Assembly (NCBI RefSeq): GCF_001536285.1
Contig: NZ_FAOZ01000009.1
Coordinates: forward strand, 186,001-250,000
Direction of reading: 5' to 3'
DNA: 64,000 nt
Source: Parafrankia irregularis
Lineage (GTDB): Bacteria; Actinomycetota; Actinomycetes; Frankiales; Frankiaceae
This document shows positions 32,410-40,870 of the stretch, in pieces (the first letter of the stretch is position 1; each line of letters opens with the position of its first letter). Position numbers and translations under genes: made by a program. The notes beneath the pieces are model-generated. The model ran no database searches. It was given only the letters and a program-made list of their open reading frames with translations, and was not told the DNA's origin.

Positions 32410-32493
32410 GATCTCCCGGCATCTTCCGGATCAGTTCTGCGAGCCGTCAGGCTGGTACGGCCCCGCCCACGTGTCAACGCCTGACGGAGCGGT

Positions 32494-32532
32494 CGAACCG
32501 GCCGTCGAGGGGGCACCTCGACGACCGGTTCG
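32494..32532 (-). terminator. 17-bp hairpin between binding-protein and permease genes
   Basis: CGAACCGGCCGTCGAGG (32494-32510) pairs with 32516-32532 with one mismatch and a 5-base loop. It lies 30 bases after the stop of the binding-protein gene and before the transporter start. Partial termination or message protection here would give more binding protein than membrane complex. Confidence 0.65.
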
Positions 32533-32561
32533 TTTGCTGGATCATCTCATCGGTTCGAGAT

Positions 32562-33845
32562 CTAGGAGTTTCCTCGCACCGTGTACGCCGTCGGCTCACC
32601 CTTGCCGTCGAGCTCGGTCGTCAGCCCACCCTTCACACAGGCGGCCGGGGTCTCCGGGTAGGCCTTGCCGCCGCACTGGAACTTCAGCCCGCCGGCGCCC
32701 GGCAGTTCCTTCTCCGGCATCGCCTTGATGGCCGCGGTGACCGTCGCCGGGGTGATCTCACCGGTGATGTCCTCGAGGGACGCCGCGAGGCCGGCGAACG
32801 TCACGAACATGCCCCGGCCCGCGGACGAGTCGGGCTCGATGTCCTTCCCGTAGGTATCGACCACCGAGTTGTAGAGAAGGCTGGACGGATCGTCTCCGCC
32901 GACCGGGACGGAGGCACCGATGGTCATCCCCTCCAGCGCGTCTCCCGGCACCGCCTTGCGGGTGGCGTCGGTGATGCACTGCGAGATGGCGCTGACCTTG
33001 CCGTCGTACCCGACGGACCGCAGACCGTTGATCGCGCTGATGCAGAACGAGTCGTTGCCGATGATGAACACCAGCCCGGACTCGTTGCTCACGACGCTCT
33101 GCATCTGCGGCGTCATGTCGGCGGTGCCCGGAGCGATGCGGATCAGCTGGTACTCGAGACCCGCCTTCTTCATCAGGCCGGGTGCGACCTCCTCCGCGCT
33201 GTGCAGCGCGGCCGGCACGTCGATGACCACCGTCGTGACCTTCTTGATGCCCTCGTCCTTCGCCAGGCTGATGGGCAGGTTCAGCACCGCGAAGTTCGGG
33301 TCGCCCACGGTGAAGCTCGTGGGGTCGGACAGGATCGACGGGCTGCCGGCGCCGAAGAACATCGTCGGGATGTCCGCGTCGGACAACGGCTTCCAGACAG
33401 CCTCGGCGACGGCGGACTCGCCGACCGCGACCGCGACGACGTTCTTCTCGACCAGCTGGTTGCCGCAGTCGGTGCCCTTGGCCGGGTCCGCCTGGGTCTC
33501 GCAGGTCACCACCTCGACGGGCCGGCCGCCGATGCCCCCGCGGTGCTCGTTCAGGTACTTGGCGGTGGCGTCAGCGACGGCGAACTGCACGGAGTTGTCG
33601 ATGCCGGCGGACTTGCCGTCCGAGACGATGCCGATCTTGACGGGCTCGCCCGCGGCCTTGTCGACCGGGCCGAGCGCGCCCGCGGCCGCGCTCGCGTCCG
33701 CCGGGCTGGGCGTGGTCTCCTCGTCCGAGCCGCAGGCGGCGACGAACAGGAGCGCGGCTAACGGGGCGGCTAAGCCCGCCCGCACCAACCGCCGCCGCGC
33801 CCCTCTCTGTGTCGGCCGGCCGCCGGGGGCCACCGTGTGCTGCAT
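32562..33845 (-). CDS. Liv-type ABC substrate-binding lipoprotein
   Basis: This 427-residue binding lipoprotein begins MQHTVAPGGRPTQRGARRRL, with the lipobox FVAAC at about residues 34-38. The mature part is a Peripla_BP_6 fold (EPVKIGIVSDGKSAGID, then GGRPVEVVTCETQADP). ATG 33845 follows GGAGAGG. It is the first gene of the transporter operon. The ligand is not evident; conserved disulfide-type Cys pairs (VTCETQADPAKGTDC) are seen. Neighbouring catabolic genes suggest an organic acid or lipid-derived compound rather than an amino acid, which is inference. Confidence 0.9.
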   Translation of the reverse strand: MQHTVAPGGRPTQRGARRRLVRAGLAAPLAALLFVAACGSDEETTPSPADASAAAGALGPVDKAAGEPVKIGIVSDGKSAGIDNSVQFAVADATAKYLNEHRGGIGGRPVEVVTCETQADPAKGTDCGNQLVEKNVVAVAVGESAVAEAVWKPLSDADIPTMFFGAGSPSILSDPTSFTVGDPNFAVLNLPISLAKDEGIKKVTTVVIDVPAALHSAEEVAPGLMKKAGLEYQLIRIAPGTADMTPQMQSVVSNESGLVFIIGNDSFCISAINGLRSVGYDGKVSAISQCITDATRKAVPGDALEGMTIGASVPVGGDDPSSLLYNSVVDTYGKDIEPDSSAGRGMFVTFAGLAASLEDITGEITPATVTAAIKAMPEKELPGAGGLKFQCGGKAYPETPAACVKGGLTTELDGKGEPTAYTVRGNS

Positions 33846-33910
33846 ATACCTCTCCTCAAAGTCGTCGGAACCGCCGCACCATGGAGCATGAGAAATACAT
33901 ACCTGTGGGG

Positions 33911-33922
33911 GACCGGCCGGTC
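33911..33922. promoter_or_regulatory. 12-bp palindrome upstream of the binding-protein gene
   Basis: GACCGGCCGGTC is a perfect palindrome 66 bases upstream of the ATG at 33845. Its position suits an operator of the transporter operon, but a GC-only 12-mer palindrome may be chance in this DNA. Confidence 0.3.
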
Positions 33923-34415
33923 TCACAAGCCCGCATTCAGATTGGCTGAACATTGTCCGGGGCGAAGGTGGGCACATGCTCCCAACTTTTGACGTGGGCG
34001 TCAACGTGTCGGTCGCGCGCGACGAATACCCAGGTGTTGGAACTCGCCGAGGGTGCCTCCGACAGGAGGTCCCGGTCGCCTCCAGCGGCCCGCAACACCC
34101 GCCCAGGGGGCCGAGATGGTATCTGCACCGGCGGTGTCGACATGGCCCGGCCGGGCGGACATCGAGACTTTGCGCCATGAACCCGCCCCTGGTGTGGAAC
34201 GGGTTTCAGGTCTTCCGGCGGACCGGGCCTCCCGGCCCGAGAGCGCTTTACTGTTTTTGGCGGACGCACAGATCTTTGGCGTACGCACGGTCGCGTCCGG
34301 GTGCGAAAGGCAGGCACCTTTGTGCTCCCGCACAAGGTCCGCCCCCCGTATCCGCCGCCGCGGTTCGCGCGGATCCGCGTGCCACGAGGACGGCCGGCGA
34401 ACACGCGGCCCCGGT

Positions 34416-34490
34416 GCGGGCACGGCGCGCGGGCACGGGTGCGGGTGCGGCGTGCGGGCACGGGTGCGGGTGCGGCGTGCGGGAGGGGAA
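34416..34490 (+). repeat. 25-bp G-rich tandem repeats, possible G-quadruplex
   Basis: About two and a half copies of a 25-base unit (start phase CGTGCGGGCACGGGTGCGGG) run through this stretch. GGG tracts lie at 34431, 34437, 34443, 34456, 34462, 34468 and 34481 with loops mostly of 3 bases, which could fold as a quadruplex on the + strand. Confidence 0.55.
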
Positions 34491-34692
34491 CGCGGGGTGC
34501 GGGTGTGGCACGCGGGGCGCGAATGACCGCCCGCGTCCTGCCGGGGGACACCGGTACCACCGCTGTCCGCCCCGGCAGGAGTACTGCATGCCGGCGGGTG
34601 TCGCTATGCCGGCGGGCGTCGCTCGTCAGCCGCGACGCGGCTCGGTGTCGGTCACCTCGGTGTCGGTCAGCGACTCCGGCCGACGGTGACGG

Positions 34693-35715
34693 TCAGCGGC
34701 GGCGCAGCGCGGAGTCGGCGAGGGCCGGCGGGACGTAGCCGGCGTCCTCCGGGTTGACGTTGACGCCGGGCGGGACGATCTCGTCGATCCGGTCCAGGGT
34801 CGCGGTGTCCAGGGTGATGTCGGCGGCGGTGAGCTGGCTTTCCAGGTGATCCATCGTGCGCGGGCCGATGATCGCCGAGGTCACCGCCGGATGGCGCAGC
34901 ACGAACGCCAGCGCCAGCTCGATCAGGCTGATGCCGACCTCGGCGGCGAGGTCCCCGAAGGCGATCGCGGCCTCGACCTTGCGCTGGTTCGCCGGGACGG
35001 ACAGATCGAACCGGCCCGGCACCCGCGCTGTCCGCGTGCTCGTGACCTCACCGCCGTCGCGGGTGTAGCGCCCGGAGAGGAAGCCGCCGGCGAGCGGGCT
35101 CCACGGCAGCACCCCGAGCCCGTACCGCTGCGCCACCGGCAGCAGGTCGGCCTCGATGCCGCGCACCAGCAGCGAGTACGGCGGCTGCTCGGTGACGAAC
35201 CGCTCGCGGTTGCGGCGCTCGGCGACCCACTGCGCCTCGACGACCTCGTGCGCGGGGAACGTCGAACTGCCGAAGTAGCGGATCTTGCCGGCCCGGACCA
35301 GGTCGGTCAGCGCGCTGAGCGTCTCGTCGATGTCGGTCGACGGGTCGGGGCGGTGCACCTGGTAGAGGTCGATCCAGTCGGTGCCGAGGCGCCGCAGGCT
35401 GTTCTCCACCTCGGTGACGATCCAGCGCCGCGACAGCCCGCGCTGGTTGGTGTCCGGCCCCATCGGCATGAACAGCTTGGTCGCGAGCACCACGTCGTCG
35501 CGGCGGCCGGCGAGTGCCTTGCCGACGATCTGCTCCGACTCGCCGTTCGAGTAGATGTCGGCGGTGTCGATGAAGTTGACCCCGGCGTCGAGCGCCCGGT
35601 GGATGATCTTTGCGGAGTCGTCGTGGTCCTGGTTGCCCCAGGCGCCGAACATCATCGCGCCCAGGCAGAGTGGGGAGACCCGCACGCCGGTGCGGCCAAG
35701 TACTCGGTAGTCCAT
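34693..35715 (-). CDS. Aldo/keto reductase
   Basis: This 340-residue (alpha/beta)8-barrel AKR reduces aldehydes or ketones with NADPH. The catalytic tetrad is in place: Asp50 and Tyr55 (FIDTADIYSNGESE), Lys80 (VVLATK) and His121 (LYQVHRPDP). The C-terminal cofactor-binding segment (SAIIGPRTMDHLESQL) is typical of the AKR11/12-like group. ATG 35715 is chosen. It is transcribed alone, leftward; the substrate is unknown. Confidence 0.92.
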   Translation of the reverse strand: MDYRVLGRTGVRVSPLCLGAMMFGAWGNQDHDDSAKIIHRALDAGVNFIDTADIYSNGESEQIVGKALAGRRDDVVLATKLFMPMGPDTNQRGLSRRWIVTEVENSLRRLGTDWIDLYQVHRPDPSTDIDETLSALTDLVRAGKIRYFGSSTFPAHEVVEAQWVAERRNRERFVTEQPPYSLLVRGIEADLLPVAQRYGLGVLPWSPLAGGFLSGRYTRDGGEVTSTRTARVPGRFDLSVPANQRKVEAAIAFGDLAAEVGISLIELALAFVLRHPAVTSAIIGPRTMDHLESQLTAADITLDTATLDRIDEIVPPGVNVNPEDAGYVPPALADSALRRR

Positions 35716-35840
35716 GTCGACGAGCTTTCGCCGTTGATCAACAGGGCGCAATCCCTCTGGTGAAAATTTCACCATGTCGATCGGGAAATGCCAGTTATCG
35801 GAGTTCGTCGCTCTCTGGCACCGCTCGGCGATTCGCCGAG

Positions 35841-36485
35841 CTACGGGGCGGCGCTCGGAGTAACCGTGCCGAGCAGGTGGTCGAGGTGATCGAGGATGCC
35901 TGCGCGCACGTCCCGGTAGGGCTCGATGCCGCCGGCGGCCCGGCAGAGCAGGACCGCGCCCTCGACCGCCGCCACGGTCATCGCGGCGAAGCGGGCTGCG
36001 CGTGCGGTGTCGACCCCATAGCTGGTGAGGCAGCCGGCGATCGCCGCCCGCCACCGGTCGAAGGCGTCGTTGGCGACAGCGCGCAGCGTGCCGTCGGTGT
36101 CCTCGGCGCTCAGGGCGACCGCGGCCACCGGGCACCCGGCCGGCCCACCGCCGCCGATCAGGATCTGCTCGGCGAGGTCGAGCACGGCGCGGACGGCGTC
36201 GCCGGGCGCGGCGTCGGCGCAGGCGGCCTCGATGTGCTGCGCGACCCGGTCGCCAGCCCACCGTGCGGCGTCCACCCCGATCTGGGTCTTGCCGCCGGGG
36301 AAGTGGTGGTAGATCGCACCACGGGCGGCGTGGGCGCGGGCCACGACATCGCGGCACCCGGTGCCGTCGTAGCCGCGTTCGCGGAACAGCTCCGCCGCCG
36401 CCACGACCATTCGCGCCCTGGTGTCCCGGCGGCCGGCGGGAGGTGCGCCGCCGCTGCCGACCGGCTGCCCCGTGCGGTCTGCCAT
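35841..36485 (-). CDS. TetR-family regulator (LmrA/YxaF-like)
   Basis: This 214-residue TetR-family regulator begins MADRTGQPVGSGGAPPAGRR, has its helix-turn-helix at about 35-60 (GCRDVVARAHAARGAIYHHF) and a C-terminal half of the LmrA/YxaF type (GGPAGCPVAAVALSAED). It is divergent from a thioesterase-like gene, and a perfect 20-bp palindrome with a weaker second copy lies between them. It probably represses both itself and the neighbour. ATG 36485 gives the usual family length. Confidence 0.85.
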   Translation of the reverse strand: MADRTGQPVGSGGAPPAGRRDTRARMVVAAAELFRERGYDGTGCRDVVARAHAARGAIYHHFPGGKTQIGVDAARWAGDRVAQHIEAACADAAPGDAVRAVLDLAEQILIGGGGPAGCPVAAVALSAEDTDGTLRAVANDAFDRWRAAIAGCLTSYGVDTARAARFAAMTVAAVEGAVLLCRAAGGIEPYRDVRAGILDHLDHLLGTVTPSAAP

Positions 36486-36606
36486 CCGTTCCGTCCTCTC
36501 CGGCCTCTCCGGTCCGCGAGCGTGTGGCTGGCTGGGCCCCGGCCGACGCCGACGATCCGTCGCCTCTCGCGGGTGCCCCGCGGCGCAGTGGCGCCATTCC
36601 AGCTTG

Positions 36607-36624
36607 ACTAGGACAAGCGTCCTC
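36607..36624. promoter_or_regulatory. Imperfect second operator copy
   Basis: CTAGGACAAGCGTCCTCG resembles the perfect site at 36632 (CTAGGACA-N2-TGTCCTAG) with two mismatches, 26 bases away. TTGACT at 36604-36609 may be a -35 for the rightward gene. Confidence 0.4.
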
Positions 36625-36631
36625 GGCAAGC

Positions 36632-36651
36632 TCTAGGACAACTGTCCTAGA
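36632..36651. promoter_or_regulatory. Perfect 20-bp operator palindrome
   Basis: TCTAGGACA (36632-36640) and TGTCCTAGA (36643-36651) are exact inverted copies with a 2-base centre, in the divergent region between the TetR gene and the thioesterase-like gene. This layout is typical for a TetR-family dimer site. Confidence 0.65.
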
Positions 36652-36696
36652 ACCTGCTTCGTCCTCATCGGACGGACGTGGCCATCGAGGTGATCC

Positions 36697-37560
36697 GTGA
36701 ACACGTCGGACCAGGCCTTCTTCCTCCCCGTCGGCACGCTGCCCGCCGGAGCCGGAGCCGGAGCCGGCGCTGACTCCGCGGGCGCGGCGGTCCTGCGCGC
36801 GACCCCCACGAGCCATGGCCCCTGGTCGGATCGGCAGCAACACGGCGGGGCGACCAGCGCCGTGCTCACCCGGGCCCTCGAACAGGCAGCGGACGAGGCC
36901 GGCCTGGTGGGCGGCCACCTGGCCAGGATCGCGGTCGACTTCCTGGCACCCGTCCCCGTCGGGGACGTCCAGGTCAGGGCGGCAGTGGTTCGGCCCGGCC
37001 GGAAGGTGGCGCTGCTGCGGGCCGAGGTGGGCGATGGCAAGCGGACCTGGGCGAGCGCCCAGGCCTGGTGGCGACGGGTCGCCCCGGGAACCGTGCCGGA
37101 TCTCGGCCTCACCCAGCTCGAGCCCCTGCCGGCACCCGAGACGGTGCCTTCGGCCATCCCGGACAGTGACATCGCCCGGTTCCTCGCCCGCGGCTACATC
37201 GCCGCCGTGGACTGGCGTCCCGTGGACGGGCACGTCGTCGAACCCGGCCCGTGCACGGTCTGGGCTCGTCCGCAGGTCCCGCTGGTGGCCGGGGAGACCA
37301 TCAGCCCGACCCAGCTGACGATGCTCCTCGCCGACGCGGGCAGCGGGGTGAGCGCCGTGCTCGACCCCCGCACCCACCTGTTCACGAACGTCGACCTCGT
37401 CGCCAGCCTGCTGCGCCAGCCCGAGGGCGAGTGGATCAGCATGCGCGCGACGACCATGGTCGACAACGCCGGCGGCGGCACCACCACGACCGTGCTCGGA
37501 GACGTGAAAGGAACGTTCGGCCAGACGCTGCACACCCTGTTCGTCGCACCGCACGGCTGA
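36697..37560 (+). CDS. Thioesterase-like (TesB/4HBT-type) hotdog protein
   Basis: This 287-residue double-hotdog thioesterase-family protein has HGGATSAVLTRALEQAADEA and RIAVDFLAPVPVGDVQVRAA in the first half, and LVAGETISPTQLTMLLADAG and FTNVDLVASLLRQPEGEWIS in the second. It resembles the actinobacterial thioesterase family proteins related to TesB. GTG 36697 follows GAGGTGAT. It is expressed divergently from a TetR regulator under a shared operator. Its acyl-CoA substrate is unknown. Confidence 0.82.
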   Translation: MNTSDQAFFLPVGTLPAGAGAGAGADSAGAAVLRATPTSHGPWSDRQQHGGATSAVLTRALEQAADEAGLVGGHLARIAVDFLAPVPVGDVQVRAAVVRPGRKVALLRAEVGDGKRTWASAQAWWRRVAPGTVPDLGLTQLEPLPAPETVPSAIPDSDIARFLARGYIAAVDWRPVDGHVVEPGPCTVWARPQVPLVAGETISPTQLTMLLADAGSGVSAVLDPRTHLFTNVDLVASLLRQPEGEWISMRATTMVDNAGGGTTTTVLGDVKGTFGQTLHTLFVAPHG

Positions 37561-37611
37561 GTACGCCGCACCATGCGGCCGACGCCGGACCGCACGGCTG
37601 GCGCCTTCCCG

Positions 37612-39411
37612 CTATGGGAGGAGGCCGTCGAGCAGGGGGCTGGTGAAGATGCGGTGTGGGTCGCAGGAGTTGAGCGTGCTGCGGGCGGTGTCCCAGTTGT
37701 CGGTGGCGGGCTGGCCGGCGCGGTAGGCGTTGGGGATGGTCGTGCCGATCGTCGGGCCGTCGGCCCAGGCGGCCGCGGTGGTGTAGGCCCAGCCCTTCGA
37801 CCATTCGGGGCGCACGGCGGCGTAGTTCCCGCTGAAGTTGCCGAAGATCCAGGCCTCCACCTCGCGGAAGAACTGGTTTGAGTAGGGCGTGCCGGGCACC
37901 GTGAGAATGTCGAGCCAGACGGCCACATCCCAGTCGGAGTGGTCCGCCCGTGGCCGGACCGCGGACAGCTGTGGTGAACCGGCCGAGGTGACCCCGACAT
38001 CGCCGGTGGCGTCCAGCCCGGTGACCCGGATCTCCACCGGGCCGTTCATGGGATAACGCCCCTGATCCTGGTAGGCCGTGAGCCGGGACCGGTAGTACGT
38101 GCAGAACTCGTTGACCACCCGCTGTATGTTCGCGCGGCTGGTGAGAACGGCGTAGCCGTTCGCGGTGACCCGCAGCGTCGTCGGGCGCACGTACAACAGC
38201 AGGTTCTTCGACCAGCCCCAGATGTCATAGGTCGCGGTCGTGATGAGGCCGGTGCCGACGAGCGCGATCTGGGTCTGCCCGAACGTCGGCGTGAGTGACC
38301 CGTTTCCACCGATGATCTGCGCGATCAGGTCGGTGGCCTGCTTCGGCAGACTGTCGGAGAACCCGTAGTTGTAAGGGCTGTTGACCTGGCGGGAGAAGAA
38401 CGGCTTCGACGGGCTGCGGCTCCAGACCTTGAGCCACGGATTGTCGGTGAACGGGAACCAGATGGCCTCGACCCGGCCGGCGCTCTCCGCGTAGCTGGCG
38501 AACGTCCGCGTCGCCCCGGAGCCGGGAGCGGCGAACAGCTGCGTCCACGGGATGTCGAACCAGCTCTGGCAGCGTAACCGCTGGTTGGCCCCGACCTGCA
38601 GCACGACCTCGGTGAGGAACGCCCGGCCAAGGTGGGTGAGGAACGCCTTCGACGCCGCCTCGGAGCGGCTGAAGGTGCGCAGCGCGTACGCGTTCGCCGA
38701 CGAATCCCAGACGACCGCGGTGAACGAGACGATCAGATTGCTCAGCGAGCCGTAGGTCGTGCCCGGCACCGGGGTCTCGCCGGTGGCCGGAATGGCTGTG
38801 CCATGGCCACCGATGGCCAGCACGCCGCCGACGGTCAGATCTCCGGGCGCGGGGGTGGCGGTCAGGCCGTAGCCGGCGGTCTCCAGCCGGGTGAGCAGGG
38901 TTTCCATGGTCACACCGGTCTGGGTGCGCACAGTGGCGGGGGAACCGGCGGCGACGGTGACGGCGGTGAGATGCTCGGTGGTGTCCACGAGGACGACACC
39001 GGCTCCCTGCGAGCCGGCGGGCAGGATCAGCGGCGACCAGTTGTGGCCGCTGCCCCGGGCGCGGATGCGGTAGCCGTTGGCATGGGCCCAGTTGGCGATG
39101 GTGACGACGTCCGCCGGGGAGGCCGGTGCCGCGGTCCACACGTCATCGACGGCGATCTCGCCGGACCAGTTCTCGTAGGCCTGCCGGTAAAGCGGTATCG
39201 CGGCGGGGAAGTCCGGCGGGGTCGGGGTCGCTGCGGCGGCGGCGGAGATCCGGGACAGCGGTGTCCAACCCGCGAGGCCGGCCGCCGCGGCGGCGAGCAC
39301 CGACCGGCGCGACGTCTTCCTGGCCCGCGGGGCTGCCGCGGGCTCCGCCGCCGGCCCGAATTCGGCCACGTGGTCCTCATGGTCCTCGTGCGCAACATGA
39401 CGCGATTCCAT
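37612..39411 (-). CDS. Tat-exported FAD oxidoreductase, type II cholesterol-oxidase-like
   Basis: This 599-residue protein is of the VAO/FAD-linked oxidase family with a C-terminal cholesterol-oxidase substrate-binding-like domain. A twin-arginine signal is visible (KTSRRSVLAAAAAGLAGW, about 31-50). The FAD half begins near residue 85, and His123 in GSGHNWSP is at the position of the covalent histidyl-FAD link of type II (BCO) cholesterol oxidases; VGGVLAIGGHGTAIP is also typical. ATG 39411 follows AAAGGGAG. Expected role is oxidation of a sterol or related alcohol outside the cell with H2O2 release. The specificity is inferred from family resemblance. Confidence 0.8.
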   Translation of the reverse strand: MESRHVAHEDHEDHVAEFGPAAEPAAAPRARKTSRRSVLAAAAAGLAGWTPLSRISAAAAATPTPPDFPAAIPLYRQAYENWSGEIAVDDVWTAAPASPADVVTIANWAHANGYRIRARGSGHNWSPLILPAGSQGAGVVLVDTTEHLTAVTVAAGSPATVRTQTGVTMETLLTRLETAGYGLTATPAPGDLTVGGVLAIGGHGTAIPATGETPVPGTTYGSLSNLIVSFTAVVWDSSANAYALRTFSRSEAASKAFLTHLGRAFLTEVVLQVGANQRLRCQSWFDIPWTQLFAAPGSGATRTFASYAESAGRVEAIWFPFTDNPWLKVWSRSPSKPFFSRQVNSPYNYGFSDSLPKQATDLIAQIIGGNGSLTPTFGQTQIALVGTGLITTATYDIWGWSKNLLLYVRPTTLRVTANGYAVLTSRANIQRVVNEFCTYYRSRLTAYQDQGRYPMNGPVEIRVTGLDATGDVGVTSAGSPQLSAVRPRADHSDWDVAVWLDILTVPGTPYSNQFFREVEAWIFGNFSGNYAAVRPEWSKGWAYTTAAAWADGPTIGTTIPNAYRAGQPATDNWDTARSTLNSCDPHRIFTSPLLDGLLP

Positions 39412-39692
39412 CGCAGGCTCCCTTTGCATGCGGACGAAATGAGGCGTGTCGATGCGCCGACACGCCGTCCGAATATCTGCTGGCCATGGGAAATGGTCGC
39501 GTTGCCAGTGTTCCGAGTGTAAGGAATGTGGTCAAAGAAAACCAGGGTGAAGTAGTGGGTGAGGGTAAATCGACGGCCGCCCGCAGTGGTGTTTCGGTGG
39601 TGACCGATCCGGCCGAATTCTTAACTTGATGTGGAGTGGCAGTAAATGTCTGGTATGCCGGGCTCCGGGCGGCGGCGACGCTGCGGATGTGC

Positions 39693-40496
39693 TCAGCCGA
39701 TGAGGGAACGGACCAGTGGGGTGTAGCCGTTGGCGTAACCCGCACGGGTGGGGTGGTAGGACTCGCCGAGGGCCGAAATCACCAGGCCGTTGGTGAAAGG
39801 CGTGCTGGCGCATACATCGTGCCCGGCCCAGGCGGGATTCGGGTTCCCGTAGACGAACCCGGCGGCCTGGGCCCGGTCCGCCAGGACTGCGTCGAGGTTG
39901 TCCACCAGGTTGTTGAGGGCGGCCTGCTTCGCAACGGTCACCCCGGGCGCCGCGGAGCACGTACGGTCCGCGAACGGCCGTGGATATCCGAGCACGACGA
40001 CGGTGGCGGACGGCGCCTTCGACCTGATGGCCGCGAACGTGGTGTCGAGCTTCGCCGGAAGCTCGCCGGTGATCCGTGCGTTCGAGGTGTCGACCGTGGA
40101 CGTGCAGTCGGAAAGCGTGCAACTGCGCACCAGGTCGCCGAACCCGATGTCGTTTCCGCCGATGGTGATGGTGACGTACTTCGTCTCCGGGGTGAGGGCG
40201 TTCACCTGTGAGTCGGTCACGTCCGAGGTGACCGCCCCGCCACACGCGGCGAGGGTGAGCTCGGTGCCGGGCCGCTGACTGGCGACGAGAGAGGGGTAGG
40301 AATAGGTGCTGCGGGCGCAGTCGGCGTCGAGATCGCTGCTTCCCGCTCCACTGCCCGAGGAGTAGGAGTCCCCGAGGGCCACGTACCGGTCAGGCGTCGC
40401 GGCCTGGGCGGGAGCGGTGCTCACGGACCCCGAGAACGCCGCGACGAGGGTGGTGACGGCGGGCGCGAGCACACGCCGACGAAAGAAGTTCTCCAC
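39693..40496 (-). CDS. Secreted SGNH-hydrolase lipase/esterase
   Basis: This 267-residue exported SGNH hydrolase has a Sec signal at residues 1-32 (VENFFRRRVLAPAV, ending APAQA), the block I nucleophile Ser44 in ALGDSYSSG, block III GGNDIGF, and the block V pair Asp/His in SYHPTRAGY. The six or so Cys residues match the disulfide-rich extracellular lipases of Streptomyces. GTG 40496 is preceded by GAAGGGA. It would hydrolyse ester lipids outside the cell, consistent with the lipid theme of this region. Confidence 0.9.
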   Translation of the reverse strand: MENFFRRRVLAPAVTTLVAAFSGSVSTAPAQAATPDRYVALGDSYSSGSGAGSSDLDADCARSTYSYPSLVASQRPGTELTLAACGGAVTSDVTDSQVNALTPETKYVTITIGGNDIGFGDLVRSCTLSDCTSTVDTSNARITGELPAKLDTTFAAIRSKAPSATVVVLGYPRPFADRTCSAAPGVTVAKQAALNNLVDNLDAVLADRAQAAGFVYGNPNPAWAGHDVCASTPFTNGLVISALGESYHPTRAGYANGYTPLVRSLIG

Positions 40497-40870
40497 GTTT
40501 TCCCTTCGTCCTGGTGATGCCTGGTGATGCCTGGCGAAAGGAAAATCCAGCGTGCGGGTGCGGGGACGGGGCCTCAGCGCGAGACCGATGGCCCCGGACC
40601 GGCTGTCGTCAGCCCCCGCGGTGGCGGCGTCGAGGCGCCGTCGGCCGTCTGTTCCGGAGCACGCGACCAGCCCGCTCCGACCGACGGCTCGCCCGGTAGA
40701 TCGTATGCGAGCGCGACGCCTGCCGGACCGGTGCCGTCGCCGCCGAGAGCGCGCCGTCGCCGCGGTCGGTGACCCGGCCGGCGGCGCGCCGGTGCCGTGG
40801 CGTACCGGCCGCCCACCGGCGCGGCGGCGGGGGGAGGGGCCCGCCGCCGCGCCTCGTGGTGGGGCCGCCG
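40497..40870. other. Intergenic 374-bp region
   Basis: The region contains short direct repeats (CTGGTGATGC twice, 40511-40530) before the lipase gene. No gene is supported; several open frames are compositional. Confidence 0.45.

Larger units (their letters stand above)
33846..34692. other. Gene-free 847-bp region
   Basis: The region between the transporter operon and the aldo/keto reductase 3' end. It holds the palindrome at 33911-33922 near the binding-protein start and a G-rich tandem array at 34416-34490. Several open frames cross it but none has a ribosome site or family likeness. Confidence 0.5.

Noticed and set aside
33911-33922. GACCGGCCGGTC as a firm operator
   Set aside because: A GC-only 12-base palindrome can arise by chance in DNA of this composition, so it is listed only as a low-confidence site and not as a finding.
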